From NCBI GenBank assembly GCA_937901025.1, contig CALCGR010000125.1:1-50063 (forward strand): a DNA stretch of 50,063 nucleotides. The letters are read 5' to 3'. Source of the stretch: an uncultured Bacteroidales bacterium (lineage in GTDB: Bacteria > Bacteroidota > Bacteroidia > Bacteroidales > Paludibacteraceae). Below the pieces are notes generated by a model. The model worked only from the letters and a program-made list of their open reading frames with translations, did not search any database and was not told the origin of the DNA. Shown one piece after another: positions 13,935 to 22,587 of the stretch. The position numbers and the translations under genes are program-made. Numbering within the stretch: position 1 is the first letter of the stretch; the number at the start of each line of letters is the position of its first letter.

Positions 13935-15047
13935 ATGGCATTTTTTAATTTTAAAAATATTAGGATAGCAGGTGTTGCGTGTGCAGTGCCTAGCAAGGTT
14001 GTAACATCGGATTCTTATAAACCCTTGTTTGGTGATGAAGAAGTTGAGAAGTTCAAGGAAATGACGGGTGTAATTTCTTCGCATCGCACATCGGAACATC
14101 AAACCGCTTCTGACCTTGGATATAGAGCCGCAAGTGAATTGTTAGCGAGAAAAGGTATCAATCGTGAAGAAATAGGTTTGCTGATATTCTCATCTCATTC
14201 TCCCGATTATCGCAGACCGGCGACAGCTTTCGTTCTACATCATCGTCTTGGATTGCCAAAAGAAACTATTTGTTACGATATTAGTCTTGGATGCTCGTCT
14301 TTGGTCGTTGGAATGCAGACAATTGCTTCAATAATGAGTACAAGCGATATCAAATATGCCCTTCTTTTTGTGGGTGATACAGCAGGTAAATCCGTATATC
14401 CTACTGATAGAAGTTCTGTGATGCTGTTTGGTGAAGCAGGGGCGGTAATGCTATTGGAGAAGACCAACAACGAGAACGACCAAATGCAATCCCTTATACG
14501 AAGCGACGGCGACGGTTATCGTTATATGATTGTTCCAGGGGGAGGATATCGCAATCTTCACGCGAGTGAAGAACCTGTGATGTGCGAGGACGGGAATGAG
14601 AGAACGCTTATGAGCTCTTTTATCCAAGGAACATCCGTATTTACGTTTACTATTTTTGATGTCCCTCGTCTTATTCGCGATTTCTTCGAGAAGAGCAATA
14701 CAACTCCTGATTACTATGATTGTTTTGCTTTTCATCAAGCAAATCTCTATATCTTGAAACAAATAGCAAAAAAGACTAAGATACCATTTGAAAAGTTACC
14801 CATTACGTTAGATCGATACGGCAATACATCTGGTGCATCTGCAATTGTATCTTTGTGTGACAGATATGGAGAAACGCAAGAAGATAAAAACATAAAAGTT
14901 TTTGCTTGCGGCTTTGGTATAGGCATCTCTTTAGGAGTCACAACCTTTACCATCAACACGCAAGATATCTTACCAATCTTTGAAGATGATACGATATACG
15001 AAGATGGGTTGATTACTAATCCTAACCAATTATACGAGAAGAAGTGA
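13935..15047 (+). CDS. 3-oxoacyl-ACP synthase III family (FabH-like)
   Basis: 370 aa thiolase-fold enzyme with the complete KAS III triad: C120 in LGCSSLVVG, H267 in FAFHQAN and N297 in YGNTSGAS. FabH enzymes condense an acyl-CoA starter with malonyl-ACP to start a chain. It starts 5 bases after the NeuD-like gene and overlaps the adenylation gene, so it is the second gene of a tightly packed operon. Housekeeping fabH genes sit with plsX in fatty-acid operons; the polysaccharide setting here points to a dedicated acyl chain for sugar decoration. Confidence 0.85.
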   Translation: MAFFNFKNIRIAGVACAVPSKVVTSDSYKPLFGDEEVEKFKEMTGVISSHRTSEHQTASDLGYRAASELLARKGINREEIGLLIFSSHSPDYRRPATAFVLHHRLGLPKETICYDISLGCSSLVVGMQTIASIMSTSDIKYALLFVGDTAGKSVYPTDRSSVMLFGEAGAVMLLEKTNNENDQMQSLIRSDGDGYRYMIVPGGGYRNLHASEEPVMCEDGNERTLMSSFIQGTSVFTFTIFDVPRLIRDFFEKSNTTPDYYDCFAFHQANLYILKQIAKKTKIPFEKLPITLDRYGNTSGASAIVSLCDRYGETQEDKNIKVFACGFGIGISLGVTTFTINTQDILPIFEDDTIYEDGLITNPNQLYEKK

Positions 15048-16570
15048 TTACTAATATCCTACAATATTTAGATAATGCCGCTATACAATGGGCAAATAAG
15101 GTTGCTATTGCGGACGATAATAATGCCTTAACTTTCAGTCATTGGCGAGAAATGGCAATGCGTTTAGGTTCACAATTAAGTGCCCAGTCTAATAATGCTC
15201 TTCGGAAACCTGTATTGGTTTTTGTTGATAGACGCATAGAGGGGCTTGTTGGATTTATGGGGGTTGTGGAAAGTGGGAATTTCTATGTTCCTATAGATTG
15301 TAAGATGCCTGAGCAACGTGTCAAGTTAATTGTAGATGTGCTGAATCCAATCGCAGCGATTACTACAGCAGTAGCCGATGAAGCCATTTTAGATGGTATT
15401 AATTTTGCGGGTATCAGAGTTAAATACTCCGACATCGCCACTTATAGTATTGATGAACAACGCCTTGCCTCTATCCGTAGCCAAATGATTGATATGGATC
15501 CTGTGTATAGCATATTTACGAGTGGGTCAACAGGAGTTCCTAAGGGGGTTATAATTAGTCAGCGAGGTATGATTGATTTGGCGGAGTGGCTTGTTGAAAC
15601 GTTCCAATTTACGGAAACCGATGCTCTTGGAAACCAAGCGCCGTTCTATTTTGACGGATCTGTCAAAGATATTTGTATTTGTTTAAAGAGTGGAGCTACA
15701 TTAAATATCATAGCGAAAAAATATTTCACATTTACGAAACACCTTATTCCATGGCTTAATGATAGACACGTTACTGCACTGCTTTGGGCTACTTCGGCAA
15801 TTGTGTTGGTGGGCAATAGTGATATTTTGAGTGTTGCTTTACCACAATATCTCCGTCTTGTCACTTTTGCAGGAGAGGCAATGCCAGCTAAACAATTAAA
15901 AGTGTGGCAGTCCAAATTGCCTAATACGCAATTTTTCAATTTGTATGGTCCCACAGAAATTACGGTCGATTGTACCTACTATGAAGTAAATCGTGAGTTT
16001 ACGGATGACGAATATATTCCGATTGGTCACGCTTGTCAAAACAAACAGGTGTTAGTGCTAAACGATAACAACGAGTTAGTTAAGACCAACGAAGTCGGTG
16101 AACTTTGCGTAAGAGGTACCGGAGTTGCATTGGGGTATTATAACAATAAGGAAAAAACAGAGGCAGTCTTCGTCCAAAACCCGTTACACGATTTGTATGA
16201 GGACAAAATTTATCGTACTGGAGATTTGGTAAAATACAATAACTTAGGAGAACTTGAATTTGTTTCTCGTAAAGATTTTCAAGTTAAGCACAAGGGTAAT
16301 CGAATTGAATTAGGTGAGATTGAAGTGGCAGTGAATGCTATCCCAAATGTAACCAATGCGGCTTGCGTCTTTGATGCAGAGAATGATAAATTGGCATTAT
16401 ATTATACTACGGCAGATGGTAAAGAGGTGGATGTTATCAATCTTGTGAAAGATAAGTTGCCGGTGTATATGTTTCCAGAGGTAATTACGCATTTGGAGAC
16501 TATGCCTTACAACCTTAATGGCAAAATTGATAGAGTACAACTGAAAAAAGAATATGAAGCAAATTCGTAA
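15044..16570 (+). CDS. Adenylate-forming enzyme (NRPS-like / DltA-like adenylation domain)
   Basis: 508 aa. Core motifs of the AMP-binding superfamily are intact: YSIFTSGSTGVPKGVIIS (P-loop, A3), NLYGPTEITVDCTYY (A5), YRTGDLVKY (A7) and the C-terminal lysine region YNLNGKIDR (A10). It activates a carboxylic or amino acid as an acyl-adenylate and loads it on a carrier protein, probably one of the two ACPs of this operon. The start is a GTG inside the previous stop (GTGA), so translation is coupled. Its substrate cannot be told from sequence alone by eye. Confidence 0.85.
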   Translation: MITNILQYLDNAAIQWANKVAIADDNNALTFSHWREMAMRLGSQLSAQSNNALRKPVLVFVDRRIEGLVGFMGVVESGNFYVPIDCKMPEQRVKLIVDVLNPIAAITTAVADEAILDGINFAGIRVKYSDIATYSIDEQRLASIRSQMIDMDPVYSIFTSGSTGVPKGVIISQRGMIDLAEWLVETFQFTETDALGNQAPFYFDGSVKDICICLKSGATLNIIAKKYFTFTKHLIPWLNDRHVTALLWATSAIVLVGNSDILSVALPQYLRLVTFAGEAMPAKQLKVWQSKLPNTQFFNLYGPTEITVDCTYYEVNREFTDDEYIPIGHACQNKQVLVLNDNNELVKTNEVGELCVRGTGVALGYYNNKEKTEAVFVQNPLHDLYEDKIYRTGDLVKYNNLGELEFVSRKDFQVKHKGNRIELGEIEVAVNAIPNVTNAACVFDAENDKLALYYTTADGKEVDVINLVKDKLPVYMFPEVITHLETMPYNLNGKIDRVQLKKEYEANS

Positions 16571-17351
16571 CATAGGAGAATATTATAGTATTGTTGAGAA
16601 TTATAAGCAAAAAGGCTGCCTTTCAAATGATTATATTCAAAATGAGGCAGCAGATCTCATAATTCATGATAAGCTTTTCGCAGAATGTTATGAGAAAAAT
16701 GCTTTTTTGTTTGTGATGCAAAACTATGGAACACGTGTCTTTTACTATATAAATGACATTAGTGAACAAGCGGATTTTAGCCAGTATCATAATCTTGATG
16801 TAGAAGTGTTGTTTAGAGAAAGTATTCCCCAACAGGAAATAAACTTTTTGATAAGACTTGGATTTGAAGTTAATATACAAAGAGATTTATATTGCGGTAT
16901 AAAGAAAGACTTAGTATTGCATCAAGGATTTACAGATTATGAAATCAAGATTGCGGATAATATTGATGATGTAAATAATAGTATATCGCTTTTTAATACT
17001 ACCTTTGATGCTCTTTCGGGAGATTATTTGTGTCCAAAAGAGTCTAATGAGTTACTATCGAAAAAACAAATACTAGTGGCAAAGTCTAAAGATGGTAAAC
17101 TTTTAGGGGCTTTTCATTTTTCAATAAAAAATAACGTTGTATGGGGATGTCACTTAGCAGTATTCCCTGAAGCAAGAGGACACTCTGTGGGAGCCCAATT
17201 GTTGTATAGTTTAATAAAAGAAACTTCGATTGATGACAATACTAGGTATATGTGGTGGGTTCAACACCAAAATGAAGCTGCGATAAGATTATACCAAAAA
17301 ACAGGCCTAAAATATATAAACAAATCAACAATTTCACTAATTAAATTGTAA
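16554..17351 (+). CDS. GNAT-family N-acetyltransferase
   Basis: 265 aa. The GNAT fold is in the C-terminal half: KSKDGKLLGAFHFSIKNNV, then LAVFPEARGHSVGAQLLYSL, containing a R-G-H-x-V-G-A acetyl-CoA (or acyl-pantetheine) pyrophosphate loop. The terminal NEAAIRLYQKTGLKYIN is typical. The N-terminal half (about 1-120) lacks a recognised motif and may be a degenerate GNAT repeat. The start overlaps the adenylation gene by 17 bases and the end overlaps the ACP start by one base. It may transfer the finished acyl group to an amino sugar, or acylate the carrier-bound precursor. Confidence 0.75.
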   Translation: MKQIRNIGEYYSIVENYKQKGCLSNDYIQNEAADLIIHDKLFAECYEKNAFLFVMQNYGTRVFYYINDISEQADFSQYHNLDVEVLFRESIPQQEINFLIRLGFEVNIQRDLYCGIKKDLVLHQGFTDYEIKIADNIDDVNNSISLFNTTFDALSGDYLCPKESNELLSKKQILVAKSKDGKLLGAFHFSIKNNVVWGCHLAVFPEARGHSVGAQLLYSLIKETSIDDNTRYMWWVQHQNEAAIRLYQKTGLKYINKSTISLIKL

Positions 17352-17572
17352 TGGAAAAACTATTAGAATTATTAAAAAACATCCGCCCGGATGTGGATTT
17401 TGAGAATGAAAAATCATTAGTAGATGATGGCATACTTGATTCGTTTGACATCGTGTCTATCATTTCTGCATTAGATGATGAGTTTGGAGTACAAGTTCGT
17501 ATAACAGAACTAGATCCTGAGAACTTTAATTCGGCAGAAGCAATATGGAAGTTAATACAATCATTAAAATAA
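17351..17572 (+). CDS. Acyl carrier protein 1
   Basis: 73 aa, acidic, four-helix ACP size. The phosphopantetheine serine is S31 in GILDSFDIVS, with the conserved DS(F/L). It starts at the last base of the GNAT gene stop codon and ends 6 bases before SDR 1. As a second, non-FAS carrier it would hold the chain built by the neighbouring FabH-like and SDR enzymes. Confidence 0.85.
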   Translation: MEKLLELLKNIRPDVDFENEKSLVDDGILDSFDIVSIISALDDEFGVQVRITELDPENFNSAEAIWKLIQSLK

Positions 17573-17578
17573 GGCAAT

Positions 17579-18262
17579 ATGACTAATCCTATGCTACTAG
17601 TCAATAAACGTATTCTTATGATTGGAGAGAATACCGGAATTGACGATGCGATATATGACAAAATGGTTGATTTAGGTGCAAGTGTGGTTAAGTTTGAGTG
17701 TCCTAAGCTAGACCAAGTCGAATCTCACATTAAAACATTTGTTTCTCAACATGGAGCATTTGACGGGGTGGTGTTTACAATAGTGCATAGTGATTTTAGG
17801 CCCCTACAATTTGTGAACCATGATAGTGTCATATCCATTATGAATGATAATTACGGCTTGTTTGTAGAGATTATGCGATGTCTAAAGAAATCAAAAGGCA
17901 TTGCTGATGATGCAAGCATAGTAGCATTATCGTCAATTAGTAGTACTCATGCTATGAAAGCTAAAATGGCTTTTTGTGCTTCTAAGGCCGCTTTAGATGC
18001 GGCGGTGCGTTGTCTGGCGGTCGAATTAGGAGATAAGGGCATTCGTGTAAATAGTATTCAAAAAGGTGGGGTAGATGTGGATTTACAGAAAACTCATATT
18101 CAAACCATAACGGAGATTAATAATGGAGCCACTGAGAAAAAACAATTTTTAGGTTTAACGCAAGCAGATGAGATTGCTAACCTTGCAGCATTTTTGTTGA
18201 GTGATGCCACAAGCACTTTAACAGGAACTGCTATAGTTATTGATGGAGGATATACATTATGA
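17579..18262 (+). CDS. SDR-family protein lacking the catalytic tyrosine
   Basis: 227 aa. Overall an SDR: VNSIQKGGVDVD after the active site, AAFLLSDATSTLTGTAIVIDGG at the C-terminus. But two key parts are changed. The nucleotide loop is MIGENTGIDD instead of TGxxxGIG, and the YxxxK motif reads FCASK, so the catalytic tyrosine is F132 while S119 and K136 remain. Ketoreductase activity is therefore doubtful; it may act as a dehydratase or a structural partner of the intact SDR whose gene overlaps it by 4 bases. SDR heterodimers with one inactive subunit are known in fatty-acid systems. Confidence 0.8.
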   Translation: MTNPMLLVNKRILMIGENTGIDDAIYDKMVDLGASVVKFECPKLDQVESHIKTFVSQHGAFDGVVFTIVHSDFRPLQFVNHDSVISIMNDNYGLFVEIMRCLKKSKGIADDASIVALSSISSTHAMKAKMAFCASKAALDAAVRCLAVELGDKGIRVNSIQKGGVDVDLQKTHIQTITEINNGATEKKQFLGLTQADEIANLAAFLLSDATSTLTGTAIVIDGGYTL

Positions 18263-19017
18263 ATATACTGAATTTTACCAATAAGACTATAATAGTTGCA
18301 GGCGCAGGCGGAATAGGTGCTGAAACGGCTAAGTTATTAAATAGTTTAGGTGCTAGAATCATTTTGCTAGATATAAATACAGACAATTTAACTCAAACAT
18401 TGTCTTCTTTACAAGGAAACAATAATAAGCAATATGTTTGTGACTTTTCTGATGTTGAGTCTATCGAATCCATTGTAAAAACAATTGTGGCTGAAAATGG
18501 ATCTATTGATGGCGTGGCCTATTGTGTCGGTACGGGTGCTGTTCGACCTTTAAAAATGTCAAAGTACGATTTTATGCTCAAAGTGATGAACATTAATTAT
18601 TTCTCTTTTGTAGAATTGGTGAGATGTTTATCCGGAAAGAATTGTTATAATTCACAAGGAATGAATATTGTCGGCATTTCTGCAGTAGGTGCATTTATCG
18701 GTAATTCGACCAAAACAGCATATTGTTCATCGAAAGGAGCAATGAATGCGGCTGTTCGCTGTATGGCTAAAGAATTAGCTCCTAAGAACATACGTATCAA
18801 CACTGTAGCTCCTGGAGTAACAGATACGCCAATGTCTCGCGCTGCAGACGAATATGGATCTGATTCGGAAGAGTATAAACAAATATCTCTTCGACAATAT
18901 TTAGGTGTTTGTCAGCCAATTGATATTGCCAATTCGATAGCATTTTTATTGAGTGATATGTCTCGGATGATTACAGGCAGTTGTATAAGCGTTGATGGTG
19001 GTAAATTAACATCGTAA
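18259..19017 (+). CDS. SDR-family oxidoreductase (FabG-like)
   Basis: 252 aa with all expected landmarks: GAGGIG nucleotide loop (15-20), LLDIN acidic end of strand 2, serine near 141, Y155-CSS-K159, and the FLLSDMSRMITGSCISVDGG C-terminus. It should reduce the 3-oxoacyl-ACP made by the FabH-like enzyme to a 3-hydroxyacyl-ACP using NAD(P)H. It overlaps the degenerate SDR by 4 bases. Confidence 0.85.
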   Translation: MNILNFTNKTIIVAGAGGIGAETAKLLNSLGARIILLDINTDNLTQTLSSLQGNNNKQYVCDFSDVESIESIVKTIVAENGSIDGVAYCVGTGAVRPLKMSKYDFMLKVMNINYFSFVELVRCLSGKNCYNSQGMNIVGISAVGAFIGNSTKTAYCSSKGAMNAAVRCMAKELAPKNIRINTVAPGVTDTPMSRAADEYGSDSEEYKQISLRQYLGVCQPIDIANSIAFLLSDMSRMITGSCISVDGGKLTS

Positions 19018-19061
19018 AAATAATTTAAATATAGAGTACTAATCATTAAAATCAAATTATT

Positions 19062-19280
19062 ATGACACAAGAAGAAAAATTATCATTGATTGCAGATGTC
19101 CTCATGGTGGAGGACGGAGTATTAACTCCCGAAACGGAATTGGCAACGCTTGATGCCTACGATTCTATGGCAAAATTATCCATTATTGTAATGATGGATG
19201 ACGAGTGCGGTAAAAAACTAACTGGCGAGCAACTACGTGAGTTCAAAACCATTGGTAATATACTGAATTTTATGGAATAG
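19062..19280 (+). CDS. Acyl carrier protein 2
   Basis: 72 aa ACP. Phosphopantetheine serine S35 in LDAYDSMAKLS; the C-terminal EQLREFKTIGNILNFM is the usual helix IV. It ends the acyl operon, 44 bases after the second SDR. Two distinct carriers suggest one for the primed acid (adenylation enzyme) and one for chain extension; this split is inference. The 238 bases after it hold only a 40-codon frame without recognisable homology, perhaps a gene remnant. Confidence 0.8.
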   Translation: MTQEEKLSLIADVLMVEDGVLTPETELATLDAYDSMAKLSIIVMMDDECGKKLTGEQLREFKTIGNILNFME

Positions 19281-19518
19281 GACTTACGCAGAGCATCTTT
19301 CGCGGACATAGTCTGTTAGACAGAGAATCACTCTGCAAGCACGGCAAGACGTATACTATGGGCAGAGAAAATTCTGACTGGATTTTGGGAATGGATAACT
19401 TTTTATATGGAATGAACTGCGTATATTAAGTCATTTACTTATGCATTGGTGGATGCACGTTTGTTGTTTATATGATATTAGTTACGAAATATTTGAACTC
19501 TAGATTTATATTTAAACA

Positions 19519-21204
19519 ATGGTAACATACAAACAGCCGGAAAAGGAACGTTCAAGAGATTTAATATGGAATCACGCTATTGAATCTCTTACTTTGAAAC
19601 GTAATGAAAATAGGATACTGAATGCATCCTATATGGAACATTTATGGCTGTATTGTCAACAACAACTCAATGAGCATCTTGACATAGATACATATGTAAG
19701 GTGGAAAGAGTATGCAGATGTTTGTTATGGCAGTAAAAAATCAGAGGAATTAAAGGTTGCTTTCTTCTGTGGAAACGAGCCGGAGAATGACGTTAAACAC
19801 CTGCTTAGATTGGGTGTCCGAATAGAGAATATTTATGCTTTTGAGTATGATACGGTGCTATTCAAAGAAGCCGTTTCGTCTTTGCATGATTCATACCCTC
19901 TGTTGAAGATTTATAAAGGTAAGATAGAACAATATGCCGAACTACAAAATACAAAGTTTGATATAGTCTATTTGGACTTTACTGGCTCTTTAATAAAGGA
20001 ATACAAAACGGTAGTGCAATTACTTGATATGAATGCTCTAAGTGATTTCAGTATTCTTGCTATCAACACATGTTATCCTGATTCCACCGAAGAAAATATA
20101 CAGTACCTTGCAAATTATTTTTTTAACGATACTTTTTTTGAATCATCTGTTTACACGGGGAAAGATGTTGTCCGTGAGGAGGCTGACACGTGGTTTTATC
20201 GACTAGAGAGTTGCGATGCTTATGGTATTTCTGATGTTAAGGAACTATATCCAATAATTGAAACAAATTTTGACGATGCTTATTCTGCCTTCCAAACAGC
20301 CTTCGTCTTAGATTATGCCAATATTCATAAGGCTTCGTATGAGGTTTTTAAAAGTAACATACTCTCCAATCGGCTGTTGAAAAAAGATATATTACATGGG
20401 AAGAACAAGGTTGCGGATTTTCTTAAAAACTACCATAGTGTTTTATTACAGGAGACGCTTGAAGACGGACGTTGCCTTATGTCTTCACAATTTGTGGCTG
20501 ATGGATTTAATAACAAGAGCGAAGGTGGGCAGGTGTCAAGAATAGATGCTGTAAAGATTTCGGAAACCTTTTTGGAATCGCCTTATCGACATTCTGTTTT
20601 AGATTATTCTAAGTGGAAGGAGTGGTGTGGCCTACCAGAAGAACAGAGAGGAGACGAGCCTGAAGCAGACACGATCGAGACTGATTTTAAGGCGTTTTTG
20701 AGTGATGAGGTTAGAGAAATTGTTGACACTATCAAGCAATGGTTCCATGGACGATTCAATTTTTGTGATCAGCCGATGGAACATCTTTGGCTGGAATTAT
20801 TGTTGTTCCAATTTGGTCATCCATATCATACAAATATTGGGAATCATAAGCGGTATTCGTATAAGGCTAAGCAGCGAAAAATGTGCATCGATATCTTCAC
20901 TTTGGATAAATGTCGTGCTTTATATGATTGGATGCCAATGATGGAGTATTTTGTGTATGATATGCAAAACCATGATCGTCAAATGATATCACGTATGTGT
21001 ATTGATGCTATTGACAAGCAACTTCTTCACATTGTGGACGAGATTTATTATGGCGCAGCATTAGTCGGCATAAACGAACATGAATGGTCTAAGAATAAGG
21101 TGCTACCCAATAGAGAAGAGATTGTCCTTAAGTCGGACTGTTTGTTAAAACGAGTGATTGATAGAGTTGCGCCTGTTGTAAAAACTATTTTAGGTAAAGG
21201 ATAA
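19519..21204 (+). CDS. Large hypothetical protein with Rossmann/methyltransferase-like N-terminal domain
   Basis: 561 aa, first gene of a three-gene cassette. Residues about 85-175 show a class-I methyltransferase-like strand order: KVAFFCGNEPENDVKHLLRL (strand 1 and loop), IYAFEYD (acidic end of strand 2), LKIYKGKIEQY (strand 3) and FDIVYLDFTGSL (strand 4). The loop is not a canonical GxGxG, so it may bind SAM, another nucleotide or neither. The C-terminal 380 residues are helical with several tryptophans (FHGRFNFCDQPMEHLWLELL) and match no family I know. It precedes the SIR2-like gene by 87 bases. A role as sensor or modifier in a defence cassette is inference. Confidence 0.55.
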   Translation: MVTYKQPEKERSRDLIWNHAIESLTLKRNENRILNASYMEHLWLYCQQQLNEHLDIDTYVRWKEYADVCYGSKKSEELKVAFFCGNEPENDVKHLLRLGVRIENIYAFEYDTVLFKEAVSSLHDSYPLLKIYKGKIEQYAELQNTKFDIVYLDFTGSLIKEYKTVVQLLDMNALSDFSILAINTCYPDSTEENIQYLANYFFNDTFFESSVYTGKDVVREEADTWFYRLESCDAYGISDVKELYPIIETNFDDAYSAFQTAFVLDYANIHKASYEVFKSNILSNRLLKKDILHGKNKVADFLKNYHSVLLQETLEDGRCLMSSQFVADGFNNKSEGGQVSRIDAVKISETFLESPYRHSVLDYSKWKEWCGLPEEQRGDEPEADTIETDFKAFLSDEVREIVDTIKQWFHGRFNFCDQPMEHLWLELLLFQFGHPYHTNIGNHKRYSYKAKQRKMCIDIFTLDKCRALYDWMPMMEYFVYDMQNHDRQMISRMCIDAIDKQLLHIVDEIYYGAALVGINEHEWSKNKVLPNREEIVLKSDCLLKRVIDRVAPVVKTILGKG

Positions 21205-21291
21205 AGCTATACGTACTTCATCCACTGTCGTTTCCCAACATGAGAACAATAACTGAATCGATATCTGTCGTGGGATTTGATATGAAAAATA

Positions 21292-22569
21292 ATGAATAGA
21301 ATAACAACCATATTAGGTGCTGGTGCTGTCCTGGACTTTGATTTTGGTAATTTGCTGAGGCCATCAACCGCAAACATTACTGATGCAATTCTGGATATTG
21401 AGGTTCAGAATGTGGATGGTGTGAATACTAAACTCATCAAAGATGTTCACAATAGATTACAAGAACGAGGATTTGAGAAACAAAATCCAGTGATTACTCC
21501 CTATGCCACGGAGGTTGTGAATAAGATTCATTTCGAACATTTGTTTCATGTATTGGAAGAGTTGATGTCGTATAATTCAGTTTGGAAGAATGAGCGGATA
21601 TCTCCAAGCATTTATCCACCACTTGCTGCATTCTGTAAAAGTGATTTCATGCACGACACCGTTGAGTATGAACGCGCTCTATTCAAAGCGGAGGAGAAGA
21701 TTCTTCAGATTATAACAGACTATGATAGTATGTTTACTGAAAATGCGGATAGAGAACGGTGGTACAAAGATTTCTGGAAACGCAATCAGAATGGATGGGA
21801 TGTGTTCAACCTGAATTATGATACTACCATAGAACATAGTCTGGGTGAATATGAAGATGGTTATGAAGGAACCTCTGAAATGTATCAGCATTTTTCCCCT
21901 ACAAAACTGATGGTAAACAGCGGAGAATTATCAACTGTGCAACACTTGCATGGGTCTATCCTATATGCAGAGGCATTCCCGAAGGAATATAACTTTTCCC
22001 ACGGGAATAAAGATTTGTATAAGTTTCCAACAGCCGAAACTGCTCGCGAGGCGATGCGAGTACATCAATGTCCAGAACGCACTCAAGCGCATGAATTATT
22101 CTATACCAGCCCCGTTTTGGTGGGTTTACGCAAAACAGAGAAATTGGAGTTTCTGCCATATAGTTGTTATCACGCTGATTTAGTCAACAAGATTGTTGCT
22201 AATTCATCTTTGTTGATTGTTGGATATTCATTCGGAGACCTATATATAGACCAATTAATAGATTGTCATAAATTGGTGCATGGGAAGAACCAGCGAGTTG
22301 TCTTGATAGACAAATGGTCAGATTGGATAAATAAGGATTCTGCAAGCGTGTATTTGCATTTGATGAATAAAACGAATGGAAGACTACGCTTGTTCATAGA
22401 AAGACTCCTTGAAAATAAGTACAATCCGTTGGAATCATCAAGGTTCTTTAGAAAGGTTTCTTCTTGCTGTTGGGAATCATACAATGGTGTGCTTAGAATT
22501 TGTACCAAGGGCTTCAAATATGCAGTAGAAAATAATGAGGGGGATATCCTTAACTTTTTGCGAATGTAG
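21292..22569 (+). CDS. SIR2-like domain protein, putative NAD-consuming defence effector
   Basis: 425 aa. The SIR2-type Rossmann core is visible: ITTILGAGAVLDFDF (GAGA, 9-12), FNLNYDTTIE (N175, D177), VQHLHGS (H220), and LLIVGYSFGDLYIDQLI, the strand-turn that ends SIR2_2 domains. N175 and H220 fill the places of the catalytic Asn and His of SIR2 NADases such as ThsA. Such domains in Thoeris, DSR and AVAST systems deplete NAD+ on phage detection. The partner genes here match none of those systems. It sits between the MTase-like gene and a helical protein on one strand. Confidence 0.75.
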   Translation: MNRITTILGAGAVLDFDFGNLLRPSTANITDAILDIEVQNVDGVNTKLIKDVHNRLQERGFEKQNPVITPYATEVVNKIHFEHLFHVLEELMSYNSVWKNERISPSIYPPLAAFCKSDFMHDTVEYERALFKAEEKILQIITDYDSMFTENADRERWYKDFWKRNQNGWDVFNLNYDTTIEHSLGEYEDGYEGTSEMYQHFSPTKLMVNSGELSTVQHLHGSILYAEAFPKEYNFSHGNKDLYKFPTAETAREAMRVHQCPERTQAHELFYTSPVLVGLRKTEKLEFLPYSCYHADLVNKIVANSSLLIVGYSFGDLYIDQLIDCHKLVHGKNQRVVLIDKWSDWINKDSASVYLHLMNKTNGRLRLFIERLLENKYNPLESSRFFRKVSSCCWESYNGVLRICTKGFKYAVENNEGDILNFLRM

Positions 22570-22587
22570 TGTTAAAACATACCACAC

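Noticed and set aside
19281..19518. 40-codon frame after the second ACP (HSLLDRESLCKHG...)
   Set aside because: No start codon in a suitable position and no recognisable family; at most a remnant.
21292..22569. Thoeris ThsA
   Set aside because: No TIR-domain ThsB gene is nearby and no SLOG-like C-terminal domain was recognised.
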